In this document: piece by piece, positions 48,978 through 57,113 of the stretch
How the letters are laid out: each line of letters begins with the position of its first letter
Position numbering within the stretch: the stretch's first letter is position 1
Source of the DNA: Phocaeicola_A sp045647865
Lineage (GTDB): Bacteria > Bacteroidota > Bacteroidia > Bacteroidales > Bacteroidaceae
NCBI GenBank assembly: GCA_045647865.1
Contig: JAZRMW010000057.1
Span: forward strand, 26,404 to 90,403
Direction: 5' to 3'
DNA length: 64,000 bases
Made by a program: the position numbers and the translations under genes
The notes under the pieces: generated by a model
What the model saw: the letters and a program-made list of their open reading frames with translations, nothing else
The model's database searches: none
What the model was told of the DNA's origin: nothing

Positions 48978-49469
48978 ATGCCTATTATTTTGAAGAAAGT
49001 GCAGAGAATCAATCCTTCCAAGAAGGATGAAGCGAAGAAATGGTATGCCATCCAGCAGACGCTGAAGCAGCTGAACGAGACCGAAGTGGCTAACCGCATT
49101 GCCGACGAGACGACGCTGAACCCCGCCGAAGCACTGATGGCCATCCGCCAGCTCCGCAAGGTGGTGCAGCAGGCGCTCACCGAAGGGCAAAGCGTGAAAC
49201 TGGGCGACTGGGGCAGCTTCTATGCCTCCGTCAGTTCCAACGGATTTGCCACGCAGAAGGAACTGACTGCCAATGCCATCCGCAACGTGAAAATCAACTT
49301 CAAGCCCGGTGCCGAACTGAAGGCTGCCATGCAGAAGGCCTCCTTCGTATGGGTGGAAGAGTTGATGGGGACAGCCTCCTCTTCGGGCACAGGCGGCTCT
49401 ACCGACAACGGCGGCGGCGGTTCCTCCAGTGGCGGCAGCAACAACGACGACGGGAACAATCCGTTGTAA
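48978..49469 (+). CDS. HU-like DNA-binding protein with Gly/Ser-rich tail
   Basis: 163 residues. Residues about 1-125 fit the Bacteroidales histone-like (HU-related) fold: NPSKKDEAKKWYAIQQTLKQ, then LTEGQSVKLGDWGSFYASVSSNG with the HU-like turn and arm, and KINFKPGAEL. The last 35 residues are low complexity, mostly Gly, Ser, Asn and Asp. It probably binds DNA. The Array 2 palindromes lie in its leader. GC content is higher than in the arabinose region. Confidence 0.82.
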   Translation: MPIILKKVQRINPSKKDEAKKWYAIQQTLKQLNETEVANRIADETTLNPAEALMAIRQLRKVVQQALTEGQSVKLGDWGSFYASVSSNGFATQKELTANAIRNVKINFKPGAELKAAMQKASFVWVEELMGTASSSGTGGSTDNGGGGSSSGGSNNDDGNNPL

Positions 49470-49478
49470 AGCCTCCTT

Positions 49479-49497
49479 CTAATCCCCCGAGGGGGGA
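49479..49497. repeat. Family C repeat after the second HU-like gene
   Basis: CTAATCCCCCGAGGGGGGA, 10 bp after the stop codon, of the same type as the CCCCCTTGGGGG element in tex (26810-26836). Confidence 0.6.
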
Positions 49498-49521
49498 AGA
49501 TGTGTACCTATATTTATAAGG

Positions 49522-49570
49522 AAAAGGACAGAAGAGTGTGCGATGCTCTTCTGTCCTTTTGCTTTTTTTT
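49522..49570 (+). terminator. Terminator after the second HU-like gene
   Basis: AAAAGGACAGAAGAG (49522-49536) with CTCTTCTGTCCTTTT (49546-49560), perfect 15-bp arms, then GC and eight T. Confidence 0.92.
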
Positions 49571-49648
49571 GTCTGAAAAAATAAGTGTTCAGCAGGCCAA
49601 GAACTCAGTGCCGCATGTCCTTTGAACTTTGAACCTTAAACCTCCCTC

Positions 49649-50290
49649 TCACTCCCCTAAAGACATCACAAACTCCGGCAACACCCAATAGCGCAGGCTG
49701 AAGGTGCGGTGCTCGGGGGTAAAGGTCTCGCGGGCCGTGCATTCTCCGGCAGGGGCCACGGTGAAGGGGTCGAGGTGGAAATGTTCGGCAAAGTCGATAC
49801 CCTCCTTGTCCACTAACTTGAACATGGCCTCCTTGGCTGTCCAGATGATGAGCAATGCTTCGATATTTTTTTTCTCAGACGGGAGAAGACTTTTTTCCTC
49901 AGGGGAGAGGAATTTGTGCTGCACACGGCAGACCTTGTCGGTGCGTTGTTCGATGTCAAGTCCTATGGGGTTTGTCTCACTGATGGCCACGGCCGCATAT
50001 CCCCGCGTATGGGAGATGGTGATATGGCGCTCGTCATCTTTCAAATAAGGTTTTCCACTGGGGAGGTAAGCGATGGGAGAAGCAATACCCAACTGGTGCA
50101 TCAGCCGACGGACGGCCAGCCATTCAATCCGGCGGCCAGCGGCCTTGAATCGCTGTCGGGCCTCCTCCAGCAGGACACAACCATTGGAGAGCGGGGCAAC
50201 CAGTTCCTCCTCGCTCTCGACGATTTGCCAAATGGCAATCTTACATCCACCTTTACAATCGGAAAACTGCTGGTATAAAGGCATTCTCAA
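49649..50290 (-). CDS. 4'-phosphopantetheinyl transferase superfamily protein
   Basis: 213 residues. The family motifs are ISHTRGYAAVAIS, GLDIEQRTDKV (Mg-binding Asp) and IWTAKEAMFKLV with the WxxKEA signature. It attaches phosphopantetheine to acyl-carrier or peptidyl-carrier domains. The length is that of the Sfp-like group. It overlaps gldE by 4 bp, so the two are coupled. Confidence 0.9.
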   Translation of the reverse strand: MRMPLYQQFSDCKGGCKIAIWQIVESEEELVAPLSNGCVLLEEARQRFKAAGRRIEWLAVRRLMHQLGIASPIAYLPSGKPYLKDDERHITISHTRGYAAVAISETNPIGLDIEQRTDKVCRVQHKFLSPEEKSLLPSEKKNIEALLIIWTAKEAMFKLVDKEGIDFAEHFHLDPFTVAPAGECTARETFTPEHRTFSLRYWVLPEFVMSLGE

Positions 50291-51642
50291 TGGTTTTCTC
50301 CGTCAGCATCCACCGGATGGTCATTCACCTGTACCTTCACCTTCAGGATGCGGCGGGCATCCATCTCGAGCACTTCAAAAGCGTAGCGTCCGAACTCCAA
50401 CTGTTCGTGCAATTGGGGGAACTCTCCCTTGATTTCGAGCAAAAGGCCGGCCAGTGTGTCAGCCTCACCGACAATGGATTCAAACTCCTCGTATTCGGTA
50501 TCCAACACTTTATAAAAATCAGCCAAGAGGATTTTGGCCTCGAATACATAGATATTCTCGTCAACCTTCACGTATTGACGCTCTTCCTCGTCGTACTCAT
50601 CGTTAATCTCGCCAACGATTTCCTCGATGATGTCCTCGAGGGTAATGATACCCGACGTACCGCCAAACTCATCCACCACCACGGCTATGTGGATATGGTT
50701 CTTCTGGAAGTCGCGCATGAGGTCGTCGATCATCTTTGTCTCGGGCACGAAGTAGGCGGGGCGTATGAGCGACTGCCAGCGGAAGTTGTCGCCCTTGTTG
50801 AGGTGGGGCAAGAGGTCCTTGATGTAGAGGATGCCCTTGATGTTGTCCTGTGAGCCGTCATAGACCGGCAGACGGGAGTATCCGTTTTCGACCACACACT
50901 TCAGTACCTGGGTGTAGGGGGTGCGGATGTCGATGTCCACCATGTCGAGGCGCGAGGTCATCACCTCCTTGGCCGTCTCGTCGCCGAAGCGGATAATGCC
51001 CTGCAGGATGTTGCGCTCCTCCTTGATTTCTTCCTTGTCGGTCAACTCCAATGCCTGCGAAAGTTCGTCAACCGAGATGTTGTGGTCCTCCTTCGACACC
51101 ACACGGTTGACAATGAAAGTCGAGTGCATCAATACGCTGGACAACGGATAGAACAATTTGCGCAAGACTTGCAATACAGGGGCTGCTATCCGACAGAATG
51201 GCAAGGTATTCTGTGCCGAATATATCTTGGGCATAATCTCTCCAAAGAGAAGAAGCAAGAATGTCAACACAACCGTAAGCACCAAGAACTCCACAATCTT
51301 GGCCGTACCAAAATCAATGACTTCACCAAAGAAATAGTTGCACAACATAACGATAGTTACGTTGACAAAGTTATTGGATATAAGGATTGTAGCCAACAGA
51401 CGCTCCGACTCATCCAACAGTGCGAGAATACGTTTATCGACATTCTTCCCACTCTGATTGATGTCACTCATATCCTTAGGCGACAAAGAAAAGAAAGCTA
51501 TCTCGGATGCAGAAACAAATCCTGAGCAAAACAACAATATGATAGCCAATACCAAGGCTACAATGGCCCCCACACCGGGAGAATATAATCTGATTCCGTC
51601 AAAAAGACTTGCCAATTGGCATAAACACGAGTCTAAGTCCAA
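50287..51642 (-). CDS. gldE: GldE-type CBS/CorC domain membrane protein
   Basis: 451 residues. An N-terminal DUF21 membrane part (about 20-200, with VALVLAIILLFCSGFVSASEIAFFSLS) is followed by a CBS pair (about 215-340, including MTSRLDMVDIDIRTPY and IAVVVDEFGGTSGIITLEDIIEEIVGEI) and the CorC/HlyC C-terminal domain. GldE is named for gliding in Flavobacteria, but the gene is kept in non-gliding Bacteroidales next to ssb and mutY, as here. A role in metal-ion transport is likely for the family. Confidence 0.9.
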   Translation of the reverse strand: MDLDSCLCQLASLFDGIRLYSPGVGAIVALVLAIILLFCSGFVSASEIAFFSLSPKDMSDINQSGKNVDKRILALLDESERLLATILISNNFVNVTIVMLCNYFFGEVIDFGTAKIVEFLVLTVVLTFLLLLFGEIMPKIYSAQNTLPFCRIAAPVLQVLRKLFYPLSSVLMHSTFIVNRVVSKEDHNISVDELSQALELTDKEEIKEERNILQGIIRFGDETAKEVMTSRLDMVDIDIRTPYTQVLKCVVENGYSRLPVYDGSQDNIKGILYIKDLLPHLNKGDNFRWQSLIRPAYFVPETKMIDDLMRDFQKNHIHIAVVVDEFGGTSGIITLEDIIEEIVGEINDEYDEEERQYVKVDENIYVFEAKILLADFYKVLDTEYEEFESIVGEADTLAGLLLEIKGEFPQLHEQLEFGRYAFEVLEMDARRILKVKVQVNDHPVDADGENH

Positions 51643-51734
51643 AAGAGTAAAAATTTAGTTCAACAATATGCTATTTAAGTTCCGCAAGCAGGAGTTTCCA
51701 TCGTCCAGACTTGCGGAAATTGAATATGCTATTT

Positions 51735-52148
51735 TCAGAAAGGCATCTCACCATTGGGTTGAGGAGCCTGTACAGGTTGTGCCTGAGGTTGAGAGACTGT
51801 GGCACCAGCTTGACGAGGCGCTGAAAGCATCTCCATATTATCAGCAAAGATTTCTACGACATAACGTTTCACTCCATTCTGATCGTCATACGAACGGGTA
51901 CGAATCTTACCTTCGACATAGAGTTTATCTCCTTTATGCACATACTTCTCGGCAATTTCTGCCAATCCTCGCCATAGTACGACATTGTGCCACTCGGTAC
52001 GTTCAGGCACCTGAGTACCATTTTGCAATGTATATCCACGCTCTGTAGTAGCCAAAGTCAAAGTGGCCACAGCTACTCCATTATCCAAGTAACGCACCTC
52101 GGGGTCACGGCCAACGTTACCTATCAATATCACCTTATTTACAGACAT
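51735..52148 (-). CDS. ssb: Single-stranded DNA-binding protein
   Basis: 137-residue OB-fold protein. MSVNKVILIGNVGRDPEVRY is the standard start, followed by VATLTLATTERG, TEWHNVVLWRGLAEIAEKYVHKGDKLYVEGKIRTRSY. A Gln/Pro-rich linker leads to the tip NGEMPF, which serves for partner-protein binding. gldE follows 92 bp downstream. Confidence 0.96.
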   Translation of the reverse strand: MSVNKVILIGNVGRDPEVRYLDNGVAVATLTLATTERGYTLQNGTQVPERTEWHNVVLWRGLAEIAEKYVHKGDKLYVEGKIRTRSYDDQNGVKRYVVEIFADNMEMLSAPRQAGATVSQPQAQPVQAPQPNGEMPF

Positions 52149-52176
52149 TTTAGTATAGTGTTTAATTTTTAGGGCT

Positions 52177-52184
52177 CAAAAGTA
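52177..52184 (-). promoter_or_regulatory. -7 box of ssb
   Basis: On the minus strand TACTTTTG (complement of 52177-52184), 28 bp before the start codon. Confidence 0.65.
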
Positions 52185-52211
52185 CACATTATTCACCGAC
52201 CAACCAAACAA

Positions 52212-53258
52212 TTAGTCTTTTTTTTCTAAAAAGAGACTCACAAGCCTTGAAACAGGGAAAGAATCCAACTCATCTTTCCGGATTCGCAAGAAGGATGCAA
52301 ACGAACAAGTATCCTCGGGAAGAATCACCTCATAGAAATTGGCCCATATCACACGATGGGACAATACATGCTTCACCCCACGAAGGAGCAAACGGAAAAC
52401 GGGCTGTTCACCCTCAGCAATCCATTGACACAATTGGGGAAGTTGGTAAAAATCCTCTTCACTCACCTCTTCCGTCGTTTCTACCAAAGGAAATTCATAG
52501 AGATTGCGCCAAATGTCCTTCTCCTGACGTTGATGAATAAAGGTATATTCACCCGCGCGTACATATAAATAATTAAAATAGCGGTTGGTAGTCTTTGTCT
52601 TATGCTGCTTTACAGGAAGTTCTCCAACACGTCCTTCCGCATAAGCCCGACACTGGTCAGCCAAAGGACATTCCATACAATCAGGCTGACCCGGTGTACA
52701 TTGTATCGCTCCGAAATCCATGATTGCCTGATTATACTCACCCGGTACATCACGATTCATCAACATATCAGCCAAAGTGGCAAATTCGCGTTTCCCGATT
52801 GTGGAATCTATCGGGGTAGCAATCCCCATCAGACGAGAAAGCACACGATAGACATTACCATCAACGACAGCATAAGGAAGACCGTATGCAATCGAGCAGA
52901 CGGCAGCCGCCGTATAATCGCCCACTCCCTTAAGAGCACGTACACCTTCGTATGTCTTAGGAAACCCTCCTTGGGAAACCACCTGACGAGCCGCCTCATG
53001 CAGATTGCGTGCACGGGAATAATAGCCCAATCCTTGCCAATATTTGAGCACTTCATCCCCATCTGCCACAGCCAATGATTCTACATCGGGAAAACGACTG
53101 ATGAACCGCAAAAAATAATCGTATCCCTGAGCCACACGAGTCTGTTGTAAGATAATTTCAGAGACCCAAATTTGATATGGATCACACGTTTCCCGCCACG
53201 GAAGTTCACGGCGGTTTTGCCTGAACCATTCCAATAAAATATCACTTATACGTGTCAT
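52212..53258 (-). CDS. mutY: A/G-specific adenine glycosylase
   Basis: 348 residues. WFRQNRRELPWRETCDPYQIWVSEIILQQTRV near the N-terminus, the helix-hairpin-helix ALKGVGDYTAAAVCSIAYG near 110-130, VVDGNVYRVLSRLMGI with catalytic Asp, and the iron-sulfur cysteines in CTPGQPDCMECPLADQC near 195. The C-terminal NUDIX-like part recognises 8-oxoG. It removes A opposite 8-oxoG. Gene order mutY-ssb-gldE is conserved in Bacteroidetes. Confidence 0.95.
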   Translation of the reverse strand: MTRISDILLEWFRQNRRELPWRETCDPYQIWVSEIILQQTRVAQGYDYFLRFISRFPDVESLAVADGDEVLKYWQGLGYYSRARNLHEAARQVVSQGGFPKTYEGVRALKGVGDYTAAAVCSIAYGLPYAVVDGNVYRVLSRLMGIATPIDSTIGKREFATLADMLMNRDVPGEYNQAIMDFGAIQCTPGQPDCMECPLADQCRAYAEGRVGELPVKQHKTKTTNRYFNYLYVRAGEYTFIHQRQEKDIWRNLYEFPLVETTEEVSEEDFYQLPQLCQWIAEGEQPVFRLLLRGVKHVLSHRVIWANFYEVILPEDTCSFASFLRIRKDELDSFPVSRLVSLFLEKKD

Positions 53259-53275
53259 AAAACAGCTTTTGGGTG

Positions 53276-53283
53276 CAAAAATA
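53276..53283 (-). promoter_or_regulatory. -7 box of mutY
   Basis: On the minus strand TATTTTTG (complement of 53276-53283), 18 bp before the start codon. Confidence 0.6.
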
Positions 53284-53358
53284 AGGCAAGAATTAAAAAG
53301 TTACACCTTTTTTTGGAAAAATGTGCAAAATAAATTTTTCAGAGAGCGAGAAAAGCTA

Positions 53359-53366
53359 TATATTTG
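53359..53366 (+). promoter_or_regulatory. -7 box of the HU gene
   Basis: TATATTTG at 53359-53366 followed by CA, 47 bp before the HU ATG. No array of palindromes is present here, unlike the two HU-like genes. Confidence 0.7.
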
Positions 53367-53412
53367 CAGTCCAAAAAATTAAGAATATCGTATAACTATA
53401 ATTTTAAGCGAA

Positions 53413-53742
53413 ATGACAAAAGCTGATATTGTAAACGAAATTAGCAAAAACACCGGCATTGACAAAGCCGCAGTTCTGACAACTATTGAAGCCTTCATGA
53501 CAACTGTCAAGGATTCAGTTGCAGAGGGTGATAACGTATATCTCCGTGGATTCGGTAGTTTCATCGTAAAGAAGAGAGCACAGAAAACTGCTCGCAACAT
53601 CTCAAGAAACACCACCATTATCATTCCCGAGCACTTCATCCCCTCATTTAAGCCTGCAAAGACATTCCTTGTAACTGCTGACGCTGCAACTATCGAAGCA
53701 AAGCAAAAGGAAAGAAAGAACAAAGGCGAAGAAGAAGATTAA
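53413..53742 (+). CDS. HU/IHF-family histone-like DNA-binding protein
   Basis: 109 residues with the standard HU body: MTKADIVNEISKNTGIDKAA, then GDNVYLRGFGSFIVKKRAQKTARNISRNTTIIIPEH with the DNA-binding arm and the RNP motif. A short basic/acidic tail (KQKERKNKGEEED) extends past the usual 90 residues. It compacts and bends DNA. Followed 35 bp later by a tiny basic ribosome-linked gene and RNase G. Confidence 0.92.
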   Translation: MTKADIVNEISKNTGIDKAAVLTTIEAFMTTVKDSVAEGDNVYLRGFGSFIVKKRAQKTARNISRNTTIIIPEHFIPSFKPAKTFLVTADAATIEAKQKERKNKGEEED

Positions 53743-53777
53743 ATATTTAGAGTATTAACCCATAAAAACATTCGATT

Positions 53778-53867
53778 ATGCCAAGCGGTAAGAAGAAAAA
53801 AAGACACAAGATGGCTACGCACAAGCGTAAAAAAAGACTGAGAAAGAATAGACATAAGAGCAAATAA
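53778..53867 (+). CDS. Small basic ribosome-associated protein, AURKAIP1/COX24 (bS22/mS38)-like
   Basis: 29 residues, MPSGKKKKRHKMATHKRKK then more Arg/Lys, ending HKSK. It is too short for most gene finders. Nearly half the residues are Lys or Arg. The sequence is very close to the AURKAIP1/COX24-domain proteins found next to HU and RNase G in Bacteroidetes. These resemble bS22 of mycobacterial and mS38 of mitochondrial ribosomes, which sit at the decoding centre. The ATG at 53778 is preceded by an A-rich leader. Confidence 0.85.
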   Translation: MPSGKKKKRHKMATHKRKKRLRKNRHKSK

Positions 53868-53905
53868 GCTCTCAGTCAGAAAGCCTGAAAAAGAAAAAAG
53901 GAACG

Positions 53906-53965
53906 ACAAAGAACAGACTTGCAAAGTACACCGCACACAAACGGACTTTCGGGTTTGTTCTTTGT
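53906..53965 (+). promoter_or_regulatory. Possible hairpin in the RNase G leader
   Basis: ACAAAGAACA (53906-53915) pairs perfectly with TGTTCTTTGT (53956-53965) over a 40-base loop, in the 131-bp gap before RNase G. RNase E/G genes of other bacteria are known to be autoregulated through leader hairpins. Here that is only a suggestion. Confidence 0.4.
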
Positions 53966-53998
53966 GTTTGAATTCAAACCAAGAAAACGGAAGAATAA

Positions 53999-55576
53999 AT
54001 GACAAGCGAATTAGTTGTAGATGTACAGCCTAAGGACATCTCCATTGCCCTCATGGAAGACAAGGCATTGGTAGAATTCCAGAAGGAGGGACGCGAAGCG
54101 TCATACTCCGTAGGCAACATTTATTTCGGCCGCATCAAGAAACTGATGCCTGGCTTGAATGCCTGTTTCGTGGATGTCGGTTCGGGTAAGGACGCATTCC
54201 TCCATTATCTTGACTTGGGACCTCAATTCCGCTCCTTCCAAAAGTATCTGAAACAGGTTCAGAGCGACCGTAAAAAGCTCTACCCCATCGCCAAAGCCAC
54301 TACCATGCCCGACATGGAAAAGGAAGGCACTATCAATAATGTCCTCCAACAAGGACAAGAGGTGATGGTACAAGTAGTCAAGGAACCTATCTCAACCAAA
54401 GGACCACGCCTCACATGCGAACTATCCTTTGCAGGACGTTATCTCGTACTTGTACCTTTCAATGAAAAGGTTTCCGTATCCACAAAAATCAAATCCAGCG
54501 GCGAACGAGCCCGCCTCAAGCAACTACTACAGAGTTTGAAGCCGAAACATTTCGGCGTAATCGTACGTACCGTAGCAGAAGGGAAAGGAGCCAGCGAACT
54601 GGATGCCGAACTGAAAGTGCTTCTCCGTCATTGGGAAGAAGCAATTACCAAAGTACAAAAATGTACGAAAGCCCCAATACTGATTCATGAAGAAACCAGT
54701 CGTACCGTGGGGCTCTTGCGCGACCTCTTCAACCCATCGTTCGAAAACATCTACATCAATGACGAAACTGTATATCACGAAGTACGTGATTATGTTTCAC
54801 TCATTGCACCCGAACGAGTTGATATCGTCAAACAATACAAAGGCGAACTCCCAATATTTGACAATTTCGCCATCACCAAGCAAATCAAGTCTTCCTTTGG
54901 GAAAACTATTTCTTACAAACGCGGTGCATACCTCATCATCGAACATACAGAGGCCATGCACGTGGTGGACGTAAACAGCGGCAACCGAGCCAAGGCCGAA
55001 AACGGTCAGGAGGCCAATGCCCTGGAAGTAAATCTCGGCGCAGCAGATGAATTGGCACGCCAACTACGCTTGCGTGATATGGGAGGAATCATTGTTGTCG
55101 ATTTCATAGACATGAATCTGGCCGAAAACCGCCAAAAACTATACGAGCGCATGTGTGAGAACATGAAAAAGGACCGTGCCAAGCATAATATCCTACCGCT
55201 CAGCAAGTTCGGATTGATGCAGATTACACGCCAACGTGTACGTCCCGCCATGGATGTCACCACGGCCGAAACCTGTCCCGTATGCTTCGGAAAGGGCAGC
55301 ATACAGCCCTCCATCCTATTTACAGATACATTGGAAAGCAAAATTGACTACCTCGTCAATAAAGCAGGAATCAAGAAATTCAAAATCCACTTGCATCCCT
55401 ATGTCGCTGCCTACGTTAACCAGGGACTCGTGTCCATGAAACGAAAATGGCAGATGAAATACGGATTCGGAATCAAAGTCATTCCCAACCAAAAACTGGC
55501 CATGCTCCAATACGAATTCTACGACACGCATGGAGAGGAGATTGACATGAAAGAAGAAATTGAAATCAAAGCGTAA
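53999..55576 (+). CDS. rng: Ribonuclease G (RNase E/G family)
   Basis: 525 residues. An N-terminal S1-like domain holds VGNIYFGRIKKLMPGLNACFVDVG near residue 40-60. The catalytic DNase I-like domain has GGIIVVDFIDM near 365 with the Mg-binding Asp residues, and the zinc-link Cys motif AETCPVCFGKGS near 423. It cleaves single-stranded RNA (rRNA processing, mRNA decay). It lacks the long degradosome tail of RNase E. It follows HU and the small bS22-like gene. Confidence 0.95.
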   Translation: MTSELVVDVQPKDISIALMEDKALVEFQKEGREASYSVGNIYFGRIKKLMPGLNACFVDVGSGKDAFLHYLDLGPQFRSFQKYLKQVQSDRKKLYPIAKATTMPDMEKEGTINNVLQQGQEVMVQVVKEPISTKGPRLTCELSFAGRYLVLVPFNEKVSVSTKIKSSGERARLKQLLQSLKPKHFGVIVRTVAEGKGASELDAELKVLLRHWEEAITKVQKCTKAPILIHEETSRTVGLLRDLFNPSFENIYINDETVYHEVRDYVSLIAPERVDIVKQYKGELPIFDNFAITKQIKSSFGKTISYKRGAYLIIEHTEAMHVVDVNSGNRAKAENGQEANALEVNLGAADELARQLRLRDMGGIIVVDFIDMNLAENRQKLYERMCENMKKDRAKHNILPLSKFGLMQITRQRVRPAMDVTTAETCPVCFGKGSIQPSILFTDTLESKIDYLVNKAGIKKFKIHLHPYVAAYVNQGLVSMKRKWQMKYGFGIKVIPNQKLAMLQYEFYDTHGEEIDMKEEIEIKA

Positions 55577-55577
55577 T

Positions 55578-55620
55578 AAAAAAAGAGGGTGTGCAAGAAC
55601 GAACACACCCTCTTTTTTAT
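55578..55620. terminator. Bidirectional terminator between RNase G and the glucosaminidase gene
   Basis: AAAAAAGAGGGTGTG (55579-55593) with CACACCCTCTTTTTT (55604-55618), a perfect stem with A and T tails on both sides. It serves two convergent genes. Confidence 0.92.
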
Positions 55621-55622
55621 TA

Positions 55623-56504
55623 TTATCTTAATCTCAAGACCTCTCCCACTCGTGGCGCATAATCTACCGTCTTATCATTCATTTTATAAAGTCGCTCCAA
55701 ACGGATACCATAACGCTGACTTATGAGATACAGACTCTCTCCCGGTTGAACAATATGTGTCTTATATGCCTTATGAGCACGTCGGTTCTTTTTCTCCAAA
55801 TAAATGATATCGCCCTGTTGAAGTTTATATCCTTTATAAAGGTCATTGTACTTGCGTAACCTACGTGCAGATATATCAAACTCTTCGGAAAGCCCTTCCC
55901 AAGTATCTCCTGCACGTGCAATTACATACAACAACCCATTCGCCAAATAAGGCTCATGCGGATTGGCAATCCATGTACCTTTGAGTTTTCCACCATCAAA
56001 ACGGTCAAGTTCATACAATTCGATGATTTCTATCAATTTCGTAGCATAAGTAGGACTTGTAGCATACCCAGCTTTCTTCAAACCTCGTGCCCAACCTTTG
56101 TAATCAGTAGTTTTTAAACTAAAAAGCGAAGCATATCGTTGTTTTCCTGCCAGGAAACGGGAATGATCCTCGTAACTTTCACGTGCATTCTTATAGACAC
56201 GGAAACATTCACCACGTGCATCATCATCGTGATAAGTCTTTTTGCCACGCCAATCATTTCCACACTTGATACCGAAATGATTGTTCGACTTGCGCGTAAG
56301 TGTACTCCTACCCGCTCCGCTCTCCAACAGACCTTGAGCCAATGTAATACTCGCAGGGATACGATAACGATGCATCTGTTCCACCGCCTCCTTATTATAT
56401 TTCTCAATGTAATCAATATAATGTTGGTGACGACGCTGCCCCAACATTGACAAAGGGAAAGTTGAAATAAGCAGGAATAAAATTAAAAAGTATCTTTTCA
56501 TCAT
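55623..56504 (-). CDS. GH73-type glucosaminidase with two LysM domains
   Basis: 293 residues: signal peptide (about 1-22), GH73 domain (about 30-180) with the catalytic Glu in ITLAQGLLESGAGRS and NNHFGIKCGNDWRG, and then two LysM peptidoglycan-binding segments. One is near residues 190-240 (YVIARAGDTWEGLSEEFD) and one at the C-terminus (HIVQPGESLYLISQRYG). It hydrolyses peptidoglycan glycan strands in the periplasm or at the cell surface. Confidence 0.9.
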   Translation of the reverse strand: MMKRYFLILFLLISTFPLSMLGQRRHQHYIDYIEKYNKEAVEQMHRYRIPASITLAQGLLESGAGRSTLTRKSNNHFGIKCGNDWRGKKTYHDDDARGECFRVYKNARESYEDHSRFLAGKQRYASLFSLKTTDYKGWARGLKKAGYATSPTYATKLIEIIELYELDRFDGGKLKGTWIANPHEPYLANGLLYVIARAGDTWEGLSEEFDISARRLRKYNDLYKGYKLQQGDIIYLEKKNRRAHKAYKTHIVQPGESLYLISQRYGIRLERLYKMNDKTVDYAPRVGEVLRLR

Positions 56505-56534
56505 CCAAAACAGAAATCTTATGCTAATTTTTCA

Positions 56535-56542
56535 CAAATGTA
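56535..56542 (-). promoter_or_regulatory. -7 box of the glucosaminidase gene
   Basis: On the minus strand TACATTTG (complement of 56535-56542), 31 bp before the start codon. Confidence 0.6.
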
Positions 56543-56576
56543 CGCATAATATAGCAAACCTATAGAATCTATTCAC

Positions 56577-56584
56577 TAATTTTG
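56577..56584 (+). promoter_or_regulatory. -7 box of cdd
   Basis: TAATTTTG at 56577-56584, only 7 bp before the cdd ATG at 56592, so the transcript may be leaderless. No clear -33 TTTG is seen. Confidence 0.5.
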
Positions 56585-56591
56585 TGAAATT

Positions 56592-57080
56592 ATGAAAAAA
56601 GAGACTCTCACCACTACCATTATTCGTTGTAGCTACGACGAGCTTTCGCCAGAAGACAAACAATTGGCCAACTTGGCCAAAGAAGCTTGCAAGGGAAGCT
56701 ATACCCCCTATTCACACTTCCGCGTAGGATGCGCCCTACAGTTGGATAACGAAGTCATCGTAACGGGTAGTAACCAGGAGAATGCAGCCTATCCAAGCGG
56801 CATGTGTGCCGAACGTACAGCTCTCTACTATGCAGGAGCCCTTTATCCTCAATCGGCCGTAACCGCATTGGCCATAGCCGCACAATCCATCAAAGGATTT
56901 ACCCCAACTCCATGTCCACCCTGCGGAGCCTGTCGTCAAGTGATACAAGAAACCGAGCACCGACATTCATCCTCTCCCATCCGTATCATCCTATATGGTA
57001 CGGATGAGTGTCTCATCATCCCCGATGGCGCCAAGGCTCTATTACCCTTACAATTTGATGAAACAAAAATGGAGGACTAA
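56592..57080 (+). CDS. cdd: Cytidine deaminase
   Basis: 162-residue zinc enzyme deaminating cytidine and deoxycytidine. SHFRVGCALQL near residue 40, the zinc/catalytic CAERTALYYAGALYP near 74 and PCPPCGACRQVIQE near 101-115. The fold is the homotetrameric or small-subunit type. The BNR_4 gene follows after 33 bp on the same strand, possibly cotranscribed. Confidence 0.93.
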   Translation: MKKETLTTTIIRCSYDELSPEDKQLANLAKEACKGSYTPYSHFRVGCALQLDNEVIVTGSNQENAAYPSGMCAERTALYYAGALYPQSAVTALAIAAQSIKGFTPTPCPPCGACRQVIQETEHRHSSSPIRIILYGTDECLIIPDGAKALLPLQFDETKMED

Positions 57081-57113
57081 AAGAATATTCTAAAACTTAC
57101 AAACGAAGACAAT

